DNA of 64,000 nt from Nocardia australiensis (GTDB lineage: Bacteria; Actinomycetota; Actinomycetes; Mycobacteriales; Mycobacteriaceae): contig NZ_JAJFZM010000001.1 of the NCBI RefSeq assembly GCF_020733705.1, forward strand, positions 1,116,001-1,180,000, in the 5' to 3' direction. Of the stretch, positions 45,786-54,196 are shown in pieces; the stretch's first letter is position 1; each line of letters begins with the position of its first letter. The notes beneath the pieces are model-generated. The model did not search any database. It was not told the origin of the DNA and worked only from the letters and a program-made list of their open reading frames with translations. The translations under genes and the position numbers were made by a program.

Positions 45786-48700
45786 ATGAATGCCCTGACA
45801 GTGACGCTGGGCACGATTGGGGCGACGCTCAGCCTTTTGTGTTGGGCGTCGTTCATCGGCGGCGCATGGAATATCGGCCGCGCCGTGACGATCGGCCAGT
45901 CCGCGCCGGACCGCTGGCGCCCGTTCTTCCCGCGCTTCAAGCAGATGGTCATCGAATTCCTCGCCCACACTCGAATGGCGAAATTCCGCACCGTCGGCTG
46001 GGCGCACTGGCTGGTCATGATCGGCTTCATGGGCGGCGCGATGCTCTGGTTCGAAGCCTACGGCCAGACCTTCAACCCTGAGTTCCACTGGCCGATCATC
46101 GGCGCCTGGCCGATCTACCACCTTTGGGACGAGATCCTCGGTATCGGCACCGTGCTCGGTATCGGGACGCTGATCCTCATCCGTCAGCTGAACCATCCGC
46201 GCATTCCCGAGCGGCTGTCGCGGTTCGGCGGCTCGAAGTTCGGCCCCGCGTACATCATCGAGGCGATCGTGTTGATCGAGGGCCTCGGCATGATTTTCGT
46301 GAAGGCCGGCAAGATCGCCGCCTACGGCCACTCCGATCCGTGGACCGACTTTTTCACCATGCAGGTCGCCAAGCTTCTGCCGGCCAACACGACCATGGTC
46401 GCGATCTTCGCCTTCATCAAGCTGATGTCCGGCATGGCCTTCCTCTACCTGGTCGGTCGCAACATCACCTGGGGCGTCGCGTGGCACCGGTTCTCGGCGT
46501 TCCCGAACATCTACTTCAAACGTGAGGCCGATGGCGGCGTCGCACTGGGTGCCGCGAAGCCGATGATGTCGAAGGGGCAGCCCATCGATATGGAGACCGC
46601 CGACCCGGACAACGACACCTTCGGTGCGGGCCGGATCGAGGACTTCTCCTGGAAGGGCTGGCTGGACTTCACCACCTGCACCGAGTGCGGCCGCTGCCAG
46701 TCGCAGTGCCCGGCCTGGAACACCGGTAAGCCCCTGTCCCCCAAGCTGTTGATCATGTCGCTGCGTGACCACGGCTACGCGAAGGCGCCGTACCTGCTGG
46801 CGGGTGGCCGCAAGGATATGGGCGGCGACGAGGTCGGCCTCGTCGATGCCGACGGCAAGCCGAACGAGACCGCGCTGGCGAAGATCGCGGATGCGGCGAA
46901 GACCGAGGCCGAACGTCCGCTGGTCGGCGATGTCGAGGTCAACGGCATCATCGACCCCGAGGTGCTGTGGAGCTGCACCACCTGTGGCGCGTGCGTCGAG
47001 CAGTGCCCGGTGGATATCGAGCACGTCGACCACATCATCGATATGCGCCGCTACCAGGTGCTGATCGAATCGGAGTTCCCCTCCGAGCTGGCCGGGTTGT
47101 TCAAGAATCTGGAGAACAAGGGCAATCCGTGGGGCCAGAACTCCAAGGACCGGCTCAACTGGATCAATGAAATGGACTTCGATATCCCGGTATTCGGGCG
47201 CGAAGCCGACAGCTTCGACGGGTACGAGTACCTGTTCTGGGTGGGCTGCGCGGGCGCGTACGAGGACCGCGCCAAGAAGACCACCAAGGCCGTCGCCGAG
47301 CTGCTCGCGACCGCCGACGTGAAGTTCATGGTGCTCGGCGCCGAGGAAACCTGCACCGGCGACTCGGCTCGCCGCGCGGGCAACGAGTTCCTCTTCCAGC
47401 AGCTCGCCGCGCAGAACATCGAAATGCTGAATTCGGTGTTCGAGGGCGTGGAGCAGGCCAAGAAGAAGATCGTCGTCACCTGCGCGCACTGCTTCAACGC
47501 TCTGAACAATGAGTACCCGCAGGTCGGTGGCAACTACGAGGTCGTGCACCACACGCAGCTGCTCAATCGCCTGGTGCGGCAGAAGAAGCTGATCCCGGTC
47601 GCCTCGGTGTCGCAGAACATCACCTACCACGACCCCTGCTACCTGGGCCGCCACAACAAGATCTACGACGCGCCGCGTGAGCTGATGGCGGCATCGGGGT
47701 CCAACCTCGTCGAAATGCCACGCCACGGTGAACGATCCATGTGCTGTGGTGCGGGTGGCGCGCGTATGTGGATGGAGGAGCAGCTCGGCAAGCGCATCAA
47801 TATCGACCGTGTCGACGAAGCGCTGTCGACCTCGCCCGCGAAGATCGCGACCGGCTGCCCGTTCTGCCGCGTCATGCTCACCGACGGTGTGACCGCCCGT
47901 CAGGAAAAGGGTGAGGGCGAAGGGGTCGAGGTCGTCGACGTCGCGCAGCTCATGCTCGACGCCATCGACCGGGTCGACGCCGCGAAGCTGACCGAGAACC
48001 TCACCGTGGTGCAGGAGCCGAAAGCCCTTGTGGTCGAGGAGGTTCCGGAGGCCGAGCCGGCGCCGGTCACCGAAGCGCCCGCACCGGCCAAGGCCGCGCC
48101 TTCGGGTGGCGGCTTGGCTATGAAGGGTCCGGCGAAGGCACCGGGCGGCCTCGGCATGAAGGGCGCGGCCAAAGCACCCGGCGGTGGTCTGTCGATGAAG
48201 GGCGCCGCAAAAGCACCCGGCGCCAAGGCCGAACCGGCTCCCGCCACCGAGGTCACACCCACTGCCGAAGCCGCACCCGCGGCGCCGGTCAAGGGGTTCG
48301 CCATGAAGGGCGGCGGCAAGGCCCCCGGCCTAGCCATGAAGGGCGCCGCCAAGGCGCCTGGCGCGAAGGCGGCGCCCGCCGAGGCCACCCCGGCCCCGGA
48401 AACGACTGCGGCCGAACCGGTTACGTCCGCTACCGAGGCCAAGCCGTCCGTCCCGGCCAAGGGCCTGGCCATGAAGTCCGGCCTCAAACGCCCCGGCCCG
48501 AAGGCCCCCGGCACCGCAGCGCCCGCCGAGTCTGCCGCGGCACCGAAAACGGCCGCCGCCGAACCGGTTTCGGCTCCCACCGAGGCCAAGCCTTCGGTCC
48601 CCGCCAAAGGCCTCGCCATGAAGTCCGGCCTCAAACGCCCCGGCCCCAAGGCCCCCGGCTCAGCCGCACCGGCCGAGGCCGCCCTCGAGGTACCCGCGGA

Positions 48701-48854
48701 GCCGACTCCGGAACCTGCTCTACCGGCGGTCGACTCAGCAGGCCCAGCCACCGAGTCGACCGGCAACGGCACTCCGGAGGTAGCCGCGCCGACCGCCAAG
48801 CCCGGCGGACTCGGCTTCAAATCCGGCGCGAAGGCCCCCGGCCGCAAGAACTGA
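45786..48854 (+). CDS. Large membrane (Fe-S)-binding oxidoreductase with repetitive C-terminal tail (Rv0338c type)
   Basis: 1022 residues from ATG 45786 (GAAAGG 7 bases upstream). N-terminal membrane part of about six helices (1-250, cytochrome-b/NarI-like), two ferredoxin-type cysteine motifs 'CTECGRCQSQCP' (~297) and 'CTTCGACVEQCPVD' (~396), then two CCG domains (HdrD/LldE type: 'CAGAYEDR', 'CAHCFNALNNEYP', 'YHDPCYLGRHN', 'CCGAGGARMW'). This is the Rv0338c family, a probable electron-transfer enzyme oxidising an unknown donor. From about residue 772 the tail is Ala/Pro/Thr-rich with eight [GL]xMK[GS]xxKxPG repeats. M. tuberculosis Rv0338c is, to my knowledge, about 880 residues, so the tail is expanded here. 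Confidence 0.9.
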   Translation: MNALTVTLGTIGATLSLLCWASFIGGAWNIGRAVTIGQSAPDRWRPFFPRFKQMVIEFLAHTRMAKFRTVGWAHWLVMIGFMGGAMLWFEAYGQTFNPEFHWPIIGAWPIYHLWDEILGIGTVLGIGTLILIRQLNHPRIPERLSRFGGSKFGPAYIIEAIVLIEGLGMIFVKAGKIAAYGHSDPWTDFFTMQVAKLLPANTTMVAIFAFIKLMSGMAFLYLVGRNITWGVAWHRFSAFPNIYFKREADGGVALGAAKPMMSKGQPIDMETADPDNDTFGAGRIEDFSWKGWLDFTTCTECGRCQSQCPAWNTGKPLSPKLLIMSLRDHGYAKAPYLLAGGRKDMGGDEVGLVDADGKPNETALAKIADAAKTEAERPLVGDVEVNGIIDPEVLWSCTTCGACVEQCPVDIEHVDHIIDMRRYQVLIESEFPSELAGLFKNLENKGNPWGQNSKDRLNWINEMDFDIPVFGREADSFDGYEYLFWVGCAGAYEDRAKKTTKAVAELLATADVKFMVLGAEETCTGDSARRAGNEFLFQQLAAQNIEMLNSVFEGVEQAKKKIVVTCAHCFNALNNEYPQVGGNYEVVHHTQLLNRLVRQKKLIPVASVSQNITYHDPCYLGRHNKIYDAPRELMAASGSNLVEMPRHGERSMCCGAGGARMWMEEQLGKRINIDRVDEALSTSPAKIATGCPFCRVMLTDGVTARQEKGEGEGVEVVDVAQLMLDAIDRVDAAKLTENLTVVQEPKALVVEEVPEAEPAPVTEAPAPAKAAPSGGGLAMKGPAKAPGGLGMKGAAKAPGGGLSMKGAAKAPGAKAEPAPATEVTPTAEAAPAAPVKGFAMKGGGKAPGLAMKGAAKAPGAKAAPAEATPAPETTAAEPVTSATEAKPSVPAKGLAMKSGLKRPGPKAPGTAAPAESAAAPKTAAAEPVSAPTEAKPSVPAKGLAMKSGLKRPGPKAPGSAAPAEAALEVPAEPTPEPALPAVDSAGPATESTGNGTPEVAAPTAKPGGLGFKSGAKAPGRKN
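48110..48850. repeat. Eight GLxMKxxxKxPG repeats in the oxidoreductase tail
   Basis: Repeats GLAMKGPAKAPG, GLGMKGAAKAPG, GLSMKGAAKAPG, GFAMKGGGKAPG, GLAMKGAAKAPG, GLAMKSGLKRPG (twice, followed by PKAPG) and GLGFKSGAKAPG. Copies six and seven belong to a 147-bp (49-codon) duplication, starts near 48432 and 48579. Confidence 0.85.
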
Positions 48855-48876
48855 CCGGAACAACTGAACCAACAAC

Positions 48877-48909
48877 CTCGACCCGGGTCCGCTTCGGACC
48901 CGGGTCGAG
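48877..48909. terminator. Perfect 15-bp hairpin
   Basis: CTCGACCCGGGTCCG / CGGACCCGGGTCGAG with loop CTT, 23 bases after the oxidoreductase stop and before the convergent YdcF gene. No U-tract. Confidence 0.8.
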
Positions 48910-48976
48910 CTGTATTTGCTTGGTCGCGACATCGCGCACCGCACCTGGCGAGGACCTCGATCCGCCGACTCGACGA

Positions 48977-49513
48977 TCAGCAGTCCTCGGCGAACGCCTT
49001 GATGTAGCCGACGGACTGGTAGGCATAGTCGTAGGCCCAACGGGCAACAGACAGACGAGGCCTCGGGTCGAGCATGACAAGCTCACCGCCCCAGCACTTT
49101 CCGAGAATGTAGCGAGCCCGGGAGATGTGCGGCGTGAAGGTTATGACGATGACTCGGCGCCAGCCGTTGGCCGCCGCTAGTTGCGCGAGCCGGCGGCCCT
49201 CGCCGCGGGTAGTGCGCGGGGACGGGTCGAAGCAGATGACCTCGAAGCTGTAGCCGCCGTGGCAGATTCGGTTCAGCAGGGGGCTGGTTTCGTAGGGGTT
49301 CGAGAAGAGTACGCGCGGGGCATAGCCTTCGTGGGCCAAGCGCAGGGCCAGTTGTTCGCGGCCATCGTGGGCGCCGCCGAGGACGAGGACGGCGTCGGCC
49401 TTCGCGGGGCGATCGACTTGGGGGCGAATGTAGACCGGCCAGAGTGCCGCTATGAAGACGACGACGGCGACAGCGAGGCCGAGTAGCACCCGAGTCCAGC
49501 GGTGGCGGCGCAC
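48977..49513 (-). CDS. YdcF/DUF218-family membrane protein
   Basis: 178 residues from GTG 49513. One N-terminal membrane helix (RVLLGLAVAVVVFIAALWPV), then a cytoplasmic/periplasmic Rossmann-like domain with 'ADAVLVLGGAHDGREQLAL', 'CFDPSPRTTRGEGRRLAQLA' and 'VIVITFTPHISRARYIL', the DUF218 landmarks. The E. coli relatives SanA and ElyC affect the envelope; YdcF binds S-adenosylmethionine. Function here is unknown. Divergent from UDP-glucose dehydrogenase. Confidence 0.85.
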   Translation of the reverse strand: MRRHRWTRVLLGLAVAVVVFIAALWPVYIRPQVDRPAKADAVLVLGGAHDGREQLALRLAHEGYAPRVLFSNPYETSPLLNRICHGGYSFEVICFDPSPRTTRGEGRRLAQLAAANGWRRVIVITFTPHISRARYILGKCWGGELVMLDPRPRLSVARWAYDYAYQSVGYIKAFAEDC

Positions 49514-49661
49514 ACCGTCGATGGTAGCCGGGCGTCACGACAAGAAGTTCGCAGGTCAAAGGGGGTTCGGATGATTCATGTCGTCACATGTACATCTGCT
49601 GTTGCCACGACCCTTGCCTTGGTGACGTGGCGTGGCCATTGGCGGGGCCTATCAATCGACT

Positions 49662-50984
49662 ATGCGATGCACAGTCTTCGGAACCGGGTACCTCGGGGCC
49701 ACGCACGCAGCGTGTATGGCCGAACTCGGGCACGACGTAATCGGAGTGGACCTCGACCCGGGCAAGGTCGCGAAGCTGTCCGATGGGGTCGTGCCGTTCT
49801 ATGAGCCTGGTCTGGAGGAGGTGCTGCGTCGGAACCTGGACGCGGGCCGTTTGCGATTCACCACCTCTTACCAGGAGGCGGTCGCGCACGCGGACGCGCA
49901 TTTCCTCGGAGTCGGTACCCCGCAGAAGAAAGGGGAATACGCCGCGGACCTGAAATATGTTCACGCCGTGGTGGATACGCTGGCGCCGATGCTGCAGCGA
50001 CCTTCGGTGATCATCGGCAAATCGACGGTTCCGGTGGGGACCGCGTCCGCGCTCGGCGCGCGTGCCCGCGCGCTGACTCGCACCGACGTCGAAGTCGCCT
50101 GGAACCCGGAGTTCCTGCGCGAGGGCTTCGCGGTGCGGGACACGCTGCGCCCGGATCGATTGGTACTCGGCGTCGACAACGCGCGCGACGCCGCGACCTG
50201 GGTCGAAGAGTTGGTGCGTGAGATCTACGCGGACCTGATCGCGGCCGAGGTCCCCTTCCTGCTGACCGACCTCGCCACTGCCGAACTGGTGAAGGCCTCG
50301 GCGAATGCCTTTCTGGCGACCAAGATTTCGTTCATCAATGCGGTCTCGGAGGTTTGCGAGGCGACCGGCGCGGACGTGACGATGCTCGCCGACGCGCTCG
50401 GCTACGACGCCCGCATCGGCCGTCGATTCCTCAATGCCGGACTGGGTTTCGGCGGCGGCTGCCTACCCAAGGACATCCGCGCGTTCATGGCCCGTGCCGG
50501 CGAACTCGGCGCCAACCATGCGGTGGCGTTTCTACGCGAGGTCGACAACATCAATATGCGCCGCCGCACCAAGATGGTTGATATGGCGGCGCGGGCCTGT
50601 GGCGGCTCACTGCTCGGCGCGAATGTTGCGGTGCTCGGCGCGGCGTTCAAACCGGAATCCGACGACGTCCGCGACTCTCCCGCGCTGAATGTCGCCGGGA
50701 TGATTCAGTTGCACGGGGCGGTCGTGACCGTGTACGACCCCAAGGCACTGGAGAATTCGCGTCGAGTCTTCCCCACGCTGAACTACGCGACCTCGGTGAC
50801 GGAGGCGTGCGAACGCGCCGACGTGGTGCTGGTGCTGACCGAATGGGACGAGTTCATCGCGTTGCATCCCCACGACCTCGATCCGATGGTCCGGACTCGC
50901 TCGATCATCGACGGCCGGAACTGTCTCGATCGTGCCACCTGGACCGATGCCGGATGGGTGTACGCCGGACTCGGCACGCCGTAG
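49662..50984 (+). CDS. UDP-glucose/GDP-mannose dehydrogenase family (UDP-glucose 6-dehydrogenase)
   Basis: 440 residues; ATG 49662 gives 'MRCTVFGTGYLGATHAACMA', the Rossmann start. NAD-binding 'GTGYLGATHAA', 'STVPVGTA', 'NPEFLREG' and the catalytic Cys267 in 'GFGGGCLPKDIRAF' are present, as is 'AFKPESDDVRDSPAL'. Oxidises UDP-glucose to UDP-glucuronate, a precursor for glucuronate-bearing glycans or glycolipids. Equivalent to Rv0322. The next gene is an unrelated Hsp70-like protein. Named UDP-glucose dehydrogenase by family; a GDP-mannose substrate is less likely. Confidence 0.9.
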   Translation: MRCTVFGTGYLGATHAACMAELGHDVIGVDLDPGKVAKLSDGVVPFYEPGLEEVLRRNLDAGRLRFTTSYQEAVAHADAHFLGVGTPQKKGEYAADLKYVHAVVDTLAPMLQRPSVIIGKSTVPVGTASALGARARALTRTDVEVAWNPEFLREGFAVRDTLRPDRLVLGVDNARDAATWVEELVREIYADLIAAEVPFLLTDLATAELVKASANAFLATKISFINAVSEVCEATGADVTMLADALGYDARIGRRFLNAGLGFGGGCLPKDIRAFMARAGELGANHAVAFLREVDNINMRRRTKMVDMAARACGGSLLGANVAVLGAAFKPESDDVRDSPALNVAGMIQLHGAVVTVYDPKALENSRRVFPTLNYATSVTEACERADVVLVLTEWDEFIALHPHDLDPMVRTRSIIDGRNCLDRATWTDAGWVYAGLGTP

Positions 50985-51226
50985 AGTTGGCGGACGACGC
51001 GAGCGACGGGCTCGGAGGAGGCAGCCCGCGCAACCACAAAGCCCCGTAGTTCCGTAATCGGGCACAGTTCCGTATCCGGACACAGTGGCGGGGGCGACTG
51101 CCTGACGACCAGTCCTGCCTCAGGAAGGGTCAGCGGTCGGCGGTAGGGTCCCCTGTGCGGGTCACCCAACCGGCGAGCGACGCAGGGGCTCGCATGTGGT
51201 GAAGTGTGAAACGAGATGGGCAGCTG

Positions 51227-52543
51227 ATGAGTTCGGTTCTGGGAGTTTCGGTGGGGGCCGGTGCCGTCCGTATGGCGCGACCACACGCGGGACATGCCCA
51301 CGACCAGATCGCGCCGCATTCCTTCGATTTCCAGTCCATTCCGGTGGGCGAGCAGCCGGTGGAAGAACTCGTCGCCGAGGCCATCGGTGTGACGCTGGAA
51401 GCCACGCCCGGCATCGAGGCCACCGCGATCGCCTATCGCACCGAGCAGCAGGCCAAAGCGATACGGGCCGCCATGGCACGCCAGCAGATCACCAATTACG
51501 AACTGGTACCCGAACTCGCCGCAGCGCTCGAATTCGCTCAGTACACCGGGGATATTCGCGGGATCTCCTCGCTGGTGGTCTACGACCTGGGTAGCTCGGG
51601 ACTGTCGGTAAGCGTCGTCGACACCCAGACCCGCGAGATCCGCATCAGCGAGCGCACCAGCGATATCAGCGGCGACTACCTCGACTCGCTGATCCGGGAA
51701 CAGCAGATCGCGTCGGGACGCATCGCGCATCCCGCGGACCCGACCGGGCTCGCAGAATTGGACTCGCACTGTCGTGAGGCCAAAGAGCAGCTGTCCGCAA
51801 ATACCGCGGTCGCCCTGCCGAGCGAGCAGGGACTGGTGCTGTTAGCGCAGGAGAACTTCGAGGCATTGATCATGCTGGCGGTCGAATCGTCGGCGCGAAT
51901 GACCCGCGATGTGATCGTGCGCTCGGACCGACCCGTGCATGGCGTGCTGTTGATCGGCGGGTGCGCGCGAATCCCGTTGATCGCCAAGGTGCTCGAGCGG
52001 TGGATGGGTGTGCCGGTCGTCGTGCCCGAGACCCCGGAAACGGTGATCGCTCGAGGTGCGGCACTGCTCGCGCGCCCCGTCCAGACGGTCCAGCAGGTGG
52101 CCGCCCCGATCTCGCCGCACGATTACGCCGATCTATCACCCGCGTGGCTGTCCGCCCCGCCCAAACGCCGCCGCAGCCGACGCGAGATCAACGCCGCCGT
52201 GCTGACCGTGAGCGCGTTGGCCGCGGTGGCCGCCATCGGCCTCGGACTCGGCTACGGCCCCCAGGTGCTCGAGCGCGATTCCCAGAGCAGCGATCGTCCC
52301 ACCTCGAGCACACCGACCAGCGTCCCGAGCTCCACCGCCCTCGACCCGCAGATCACCGTCGCCCCCGCCACCACCGAGACCTCCCCGGAGGAGTCGGTCG
52401 CCGCGCCGCCACCGCGCTGGCAGCAGAGCAGCACATCGGCGGCTCCGACTCCGGGCCCCAATACGATTGTCGTTCCTGGGCTTCCGCCCATCGTGGTGCC
52501 GACGATCCCGCCCAACGTCTTCCCGTTTCCGCCGCCGCGCTGA
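51227..52543 (+). CDS. Membrane-anchored Hsp70-like protein with Pro/Thr-rich outer tail
   Basis: 438 residues from ATG 51227 (MSSVLGVSVGAGAVRMAR). Residues 1-285 adopt the Hsp70/actin ATPase pattern: phosphate-1 'VLGVSVGAGAVR', phosphate-2 'LVVYDLGSSGLSVSVVD' and adenosine motif 'VLLIGGCARIPLIAKVLE'. No substrate-binding domain; instead a membrane helix (about 325-347) and an outer Pro/Thr/Ser tail ending in 'NVFPFPPPR'. Such proteins recur in mycobacteria and nocardiae and may couple ATP binding in the cytoplasm to envelope assembly (inference). Related in architecture to the protein at 39429. Confidence 0.78.
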   Translation: MSSVLGVSVGAGAVRMARPHAGHAHDQIAPHSFDFQSIPVGEQPVEELVAEAIGVTLEATPGIEATAIAYRTEQQAKAIRAAMARQQITNYELVPELAAALEFAQYTGDIRGISSLVVYDLGSSGLSVSVVDTQTREIRISERTSDISGDYLDSLIREQQIASGRIAHPADPTGLAELDSHCREAKEQLSANTAVALPSEQGLVLLAQENFEALIMLAVESSARMTRDVIVRSDRPVHGVLLIGGCARIPLIAKVLERWMGVPVVVPETPETVIARGAALLARPVQTVQQVAAPISPHDYADLSPAWLSAPPKRRRSRREINAAVLTVSALAAVAAIGLGLGYGPQVLERDSQSSDRPTSSTPTSVPSSTALDPQITVAPATTETSPEESVAAPPPRWQQSSTSAAPTPGPNTIVVPGLPPIVVPTIPPNVFPFPPPR

Positions 52544-52558
52544 GCATCGCCCCGCGAC

Positions 52559-53833
52559 TCAGACCTTCGAGTGTCGTGCGCGCCGCGCGGGTGCGACCGA
52601 TACCTGTTTCCCACCGAACGGACGCGCGAGCATGACCGCGATGGCGGTCGTCAGCGGCACCGAAAGCGCCAGTGCGATACCGCCGACAGCCGAACGCGCG
52701 ATCTCGATCGCCACCGCGTCACCGGTCAGCACATCACTGATCGAGCGCCCCGCGACGCTGAACAACAGCAGTAGCGGCAGCGCACCACCGGCGTAGGCGA
52801 GCACAAGCGTGTAGACGGTACTGGCGATATGGTCGCGTCCGACGCGCATCGCGGCGGCGAAAATCTCACGGCGCGAGGCGGATTTGTCGAGAGCGGCCAG
52901 CTCGAACGCGGCCGAAGCCTGCGTGATAGTGACATCGTTGAGCACACCGAGCGAACCGATGATGAAGCCCGCCAACAACAGTCCGGTAATGCTGACATGC
53001 TCGATGTAGGTGGCGACGTTGGTGTTCTGTTCCTCCGACAATCCGGTCAGGTGCGTCATCTCGATCGCCACCCAGGACAGTAAGGCCGCGAACACCATCG
53101 AGGTCAGCGTGCCGAGCAGCGCCGAGCTGGTACGCAGATTCACCCCGTGCGCGAGATACAGCACGGCATAAAGAATCAGCGCACCCGAAACCAGCGCAAC
53201 GGGAATCGCGGGCTTGCCGTCCAACAGCGCGGGCAGCAGGAACATCACCAGCACGGCGAAGGCGAAGACGAGACCGAGCAGTGCTCGCAGCCCACGCCAG
53301 CGCGCCACCACGACGATCACGACGACGAACACCACCACGATCAGGGTGAGCGGCAACCCGCGCGAGTAGTCCTCGAACGAATAGATCGTGGTGCCGTTCG
53401 GGTCGGTCTGGCGGACCAGCCGGATGTGGTCACCGGCATGCAGATCGGGTTGTCCTGGGCCGGGCGCGATTTCGAGCAACGTCTTATTGCCCTTATTGGG
53501 CCCGGAGTCCAGCGTGATCAGGCTGCGCTGGCATATGTAGGCGTTATTGCGCGGCGCCTCCGGCTGGTCGCTGAAGACCTTGCCGATGGACGGACTGCCG
53601 CACGGCCCAACGTCCTGCATGACGACCATGCCCGCCTCGGTCTGCACCGCGCCGCCACCCGCGTTCTGCATGGGCAGCGGAATATCGACGTGCTGACTGC
53701 TCGGCCACAGCACGATCGCGGCGATCACCACGAGGACGCCGATGGCGCTGAGTAAGCCGACCACGACGCGTGCGGCATTGGCGCCGATCGCGATGGGCTC
53801 GGAATGGTCGTGATGGTGGTGATGGTCGCTCAC
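52559..53833 (-). CDS. YibE/F family membrane protein with natural His-rich N-terminus
   Basis: 424 residues from GTG 53833. It begins MSDHHHHHDHSEP, a likely metal-binding tip, then one helix, a soluble extracytoplasmic domain (55-165) with 'GPCGSPSIG', and about seven further helices ('LTLIVVVFVVVIVVVARWRG', 'SALLGTLTSMVFAALLSWVA'). YibE/F proteins are multi-pass membrane proteins of unknown function, possibly in transport or membrane stress. It begins in the structured gap at 53834-54196. Confidence 0.85.
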   Translation of the reverse strand: MSDHHHHHDHSEPIAIGANAARVVVGLLSAIGVLVVIAAIVLWPSSQHVDIPLPMQNAGGGAVQTEAGMVVMQDVGPCGSPSIGKVFSDQPEAPRNNAYICQRSLITLDSGPNKGNKTLLEIAPGPGQPDLHAGDHIRLVRQTDPNGTTIYSFEDYSRGLPLTLIVVVFVVVIVVVARWRGLRALLGLVFAFAVLVMFLLPALLDGKPAIPVALVSGALILYAVLYLAHGVNLRTSSALLGTLTSMVFAALLSWVAIEMTHLTGLSEEQNTNVATYIEHVSITGLLLAGFIIGSLGVLNDVTITQASAAFELAALDKSASRREIFAAAMRVGRDHIASTVYTLVLAYAGGALPLLLLFSVAGRSISDVLTGDAVAIEIARSAVGGIALALSVPLTTAIAVMLARPFGGKQVSVAPARRARHSKV

Positions 53834-54196
53834 CGGGCGAGCTTAAAGGATTTGATTTTCAATACGGTGCCCCGGACCCGGATAGCGGCGGGGCTGTTGT
53901 TCGAAGAGTCTCGGGAGGGGGCGGCGGAGAGCAGGGGGATGTCTCCGCCGCCCGCAGGTTGGCGCCTAGGGGGGTAGGCGGCCGAACCCGAGGTCGGGTT
54001 TGTCCAGGGGGGGTAGACAACCCGACCGGGCGCTCGAAAGCGCCAAGAGCCACTGTACACAAAATGCCCCGTTTTGCGCTACCAAGTCTTAAAAATTCGC
54101 CCATAGCCCTACAGTGAGTCTGTTTTTAGCCCCGAAGCGGGGCGACCCTTTTGCCTCAGGGACGCTACGGCCTTTTTTACGGGCCCCGACGTGCGG
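53834..54196. other. Hairpin-rich gap between aminotransferase and YibE/F genes
   Basis: 363 bases without a gene. AACCCGA (53986-53992) can pair with TCGGGTT (53995-54001), or the latter, as GGTCGGGTT, with AACCCGACC (54019-54027). A perfect tetraloop hairpin GGCGCT-CGAA-AGCGCC follows at 54029-54044, and GCCCCG-AAG-CGGGGC at 54129-54143. The last probably ends the aminotransferase transcript; the first three could form a leader for the YibE/F gene. Confidence 0.6.

Noticed and set aside
45708-47726. 672-codon frame opposite the Fe-S oxidoreductase
   Set aside because: Composition is a mirror of the real gene, which has clear cysteine motifs on the plus strand.
53830-54060. 76-codon ORF in the gap after the aminotransferase
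   Set aside because: It runs through the hairpins with low-complexity codons and merges into the YibE/F start; more likely untranslated leader.
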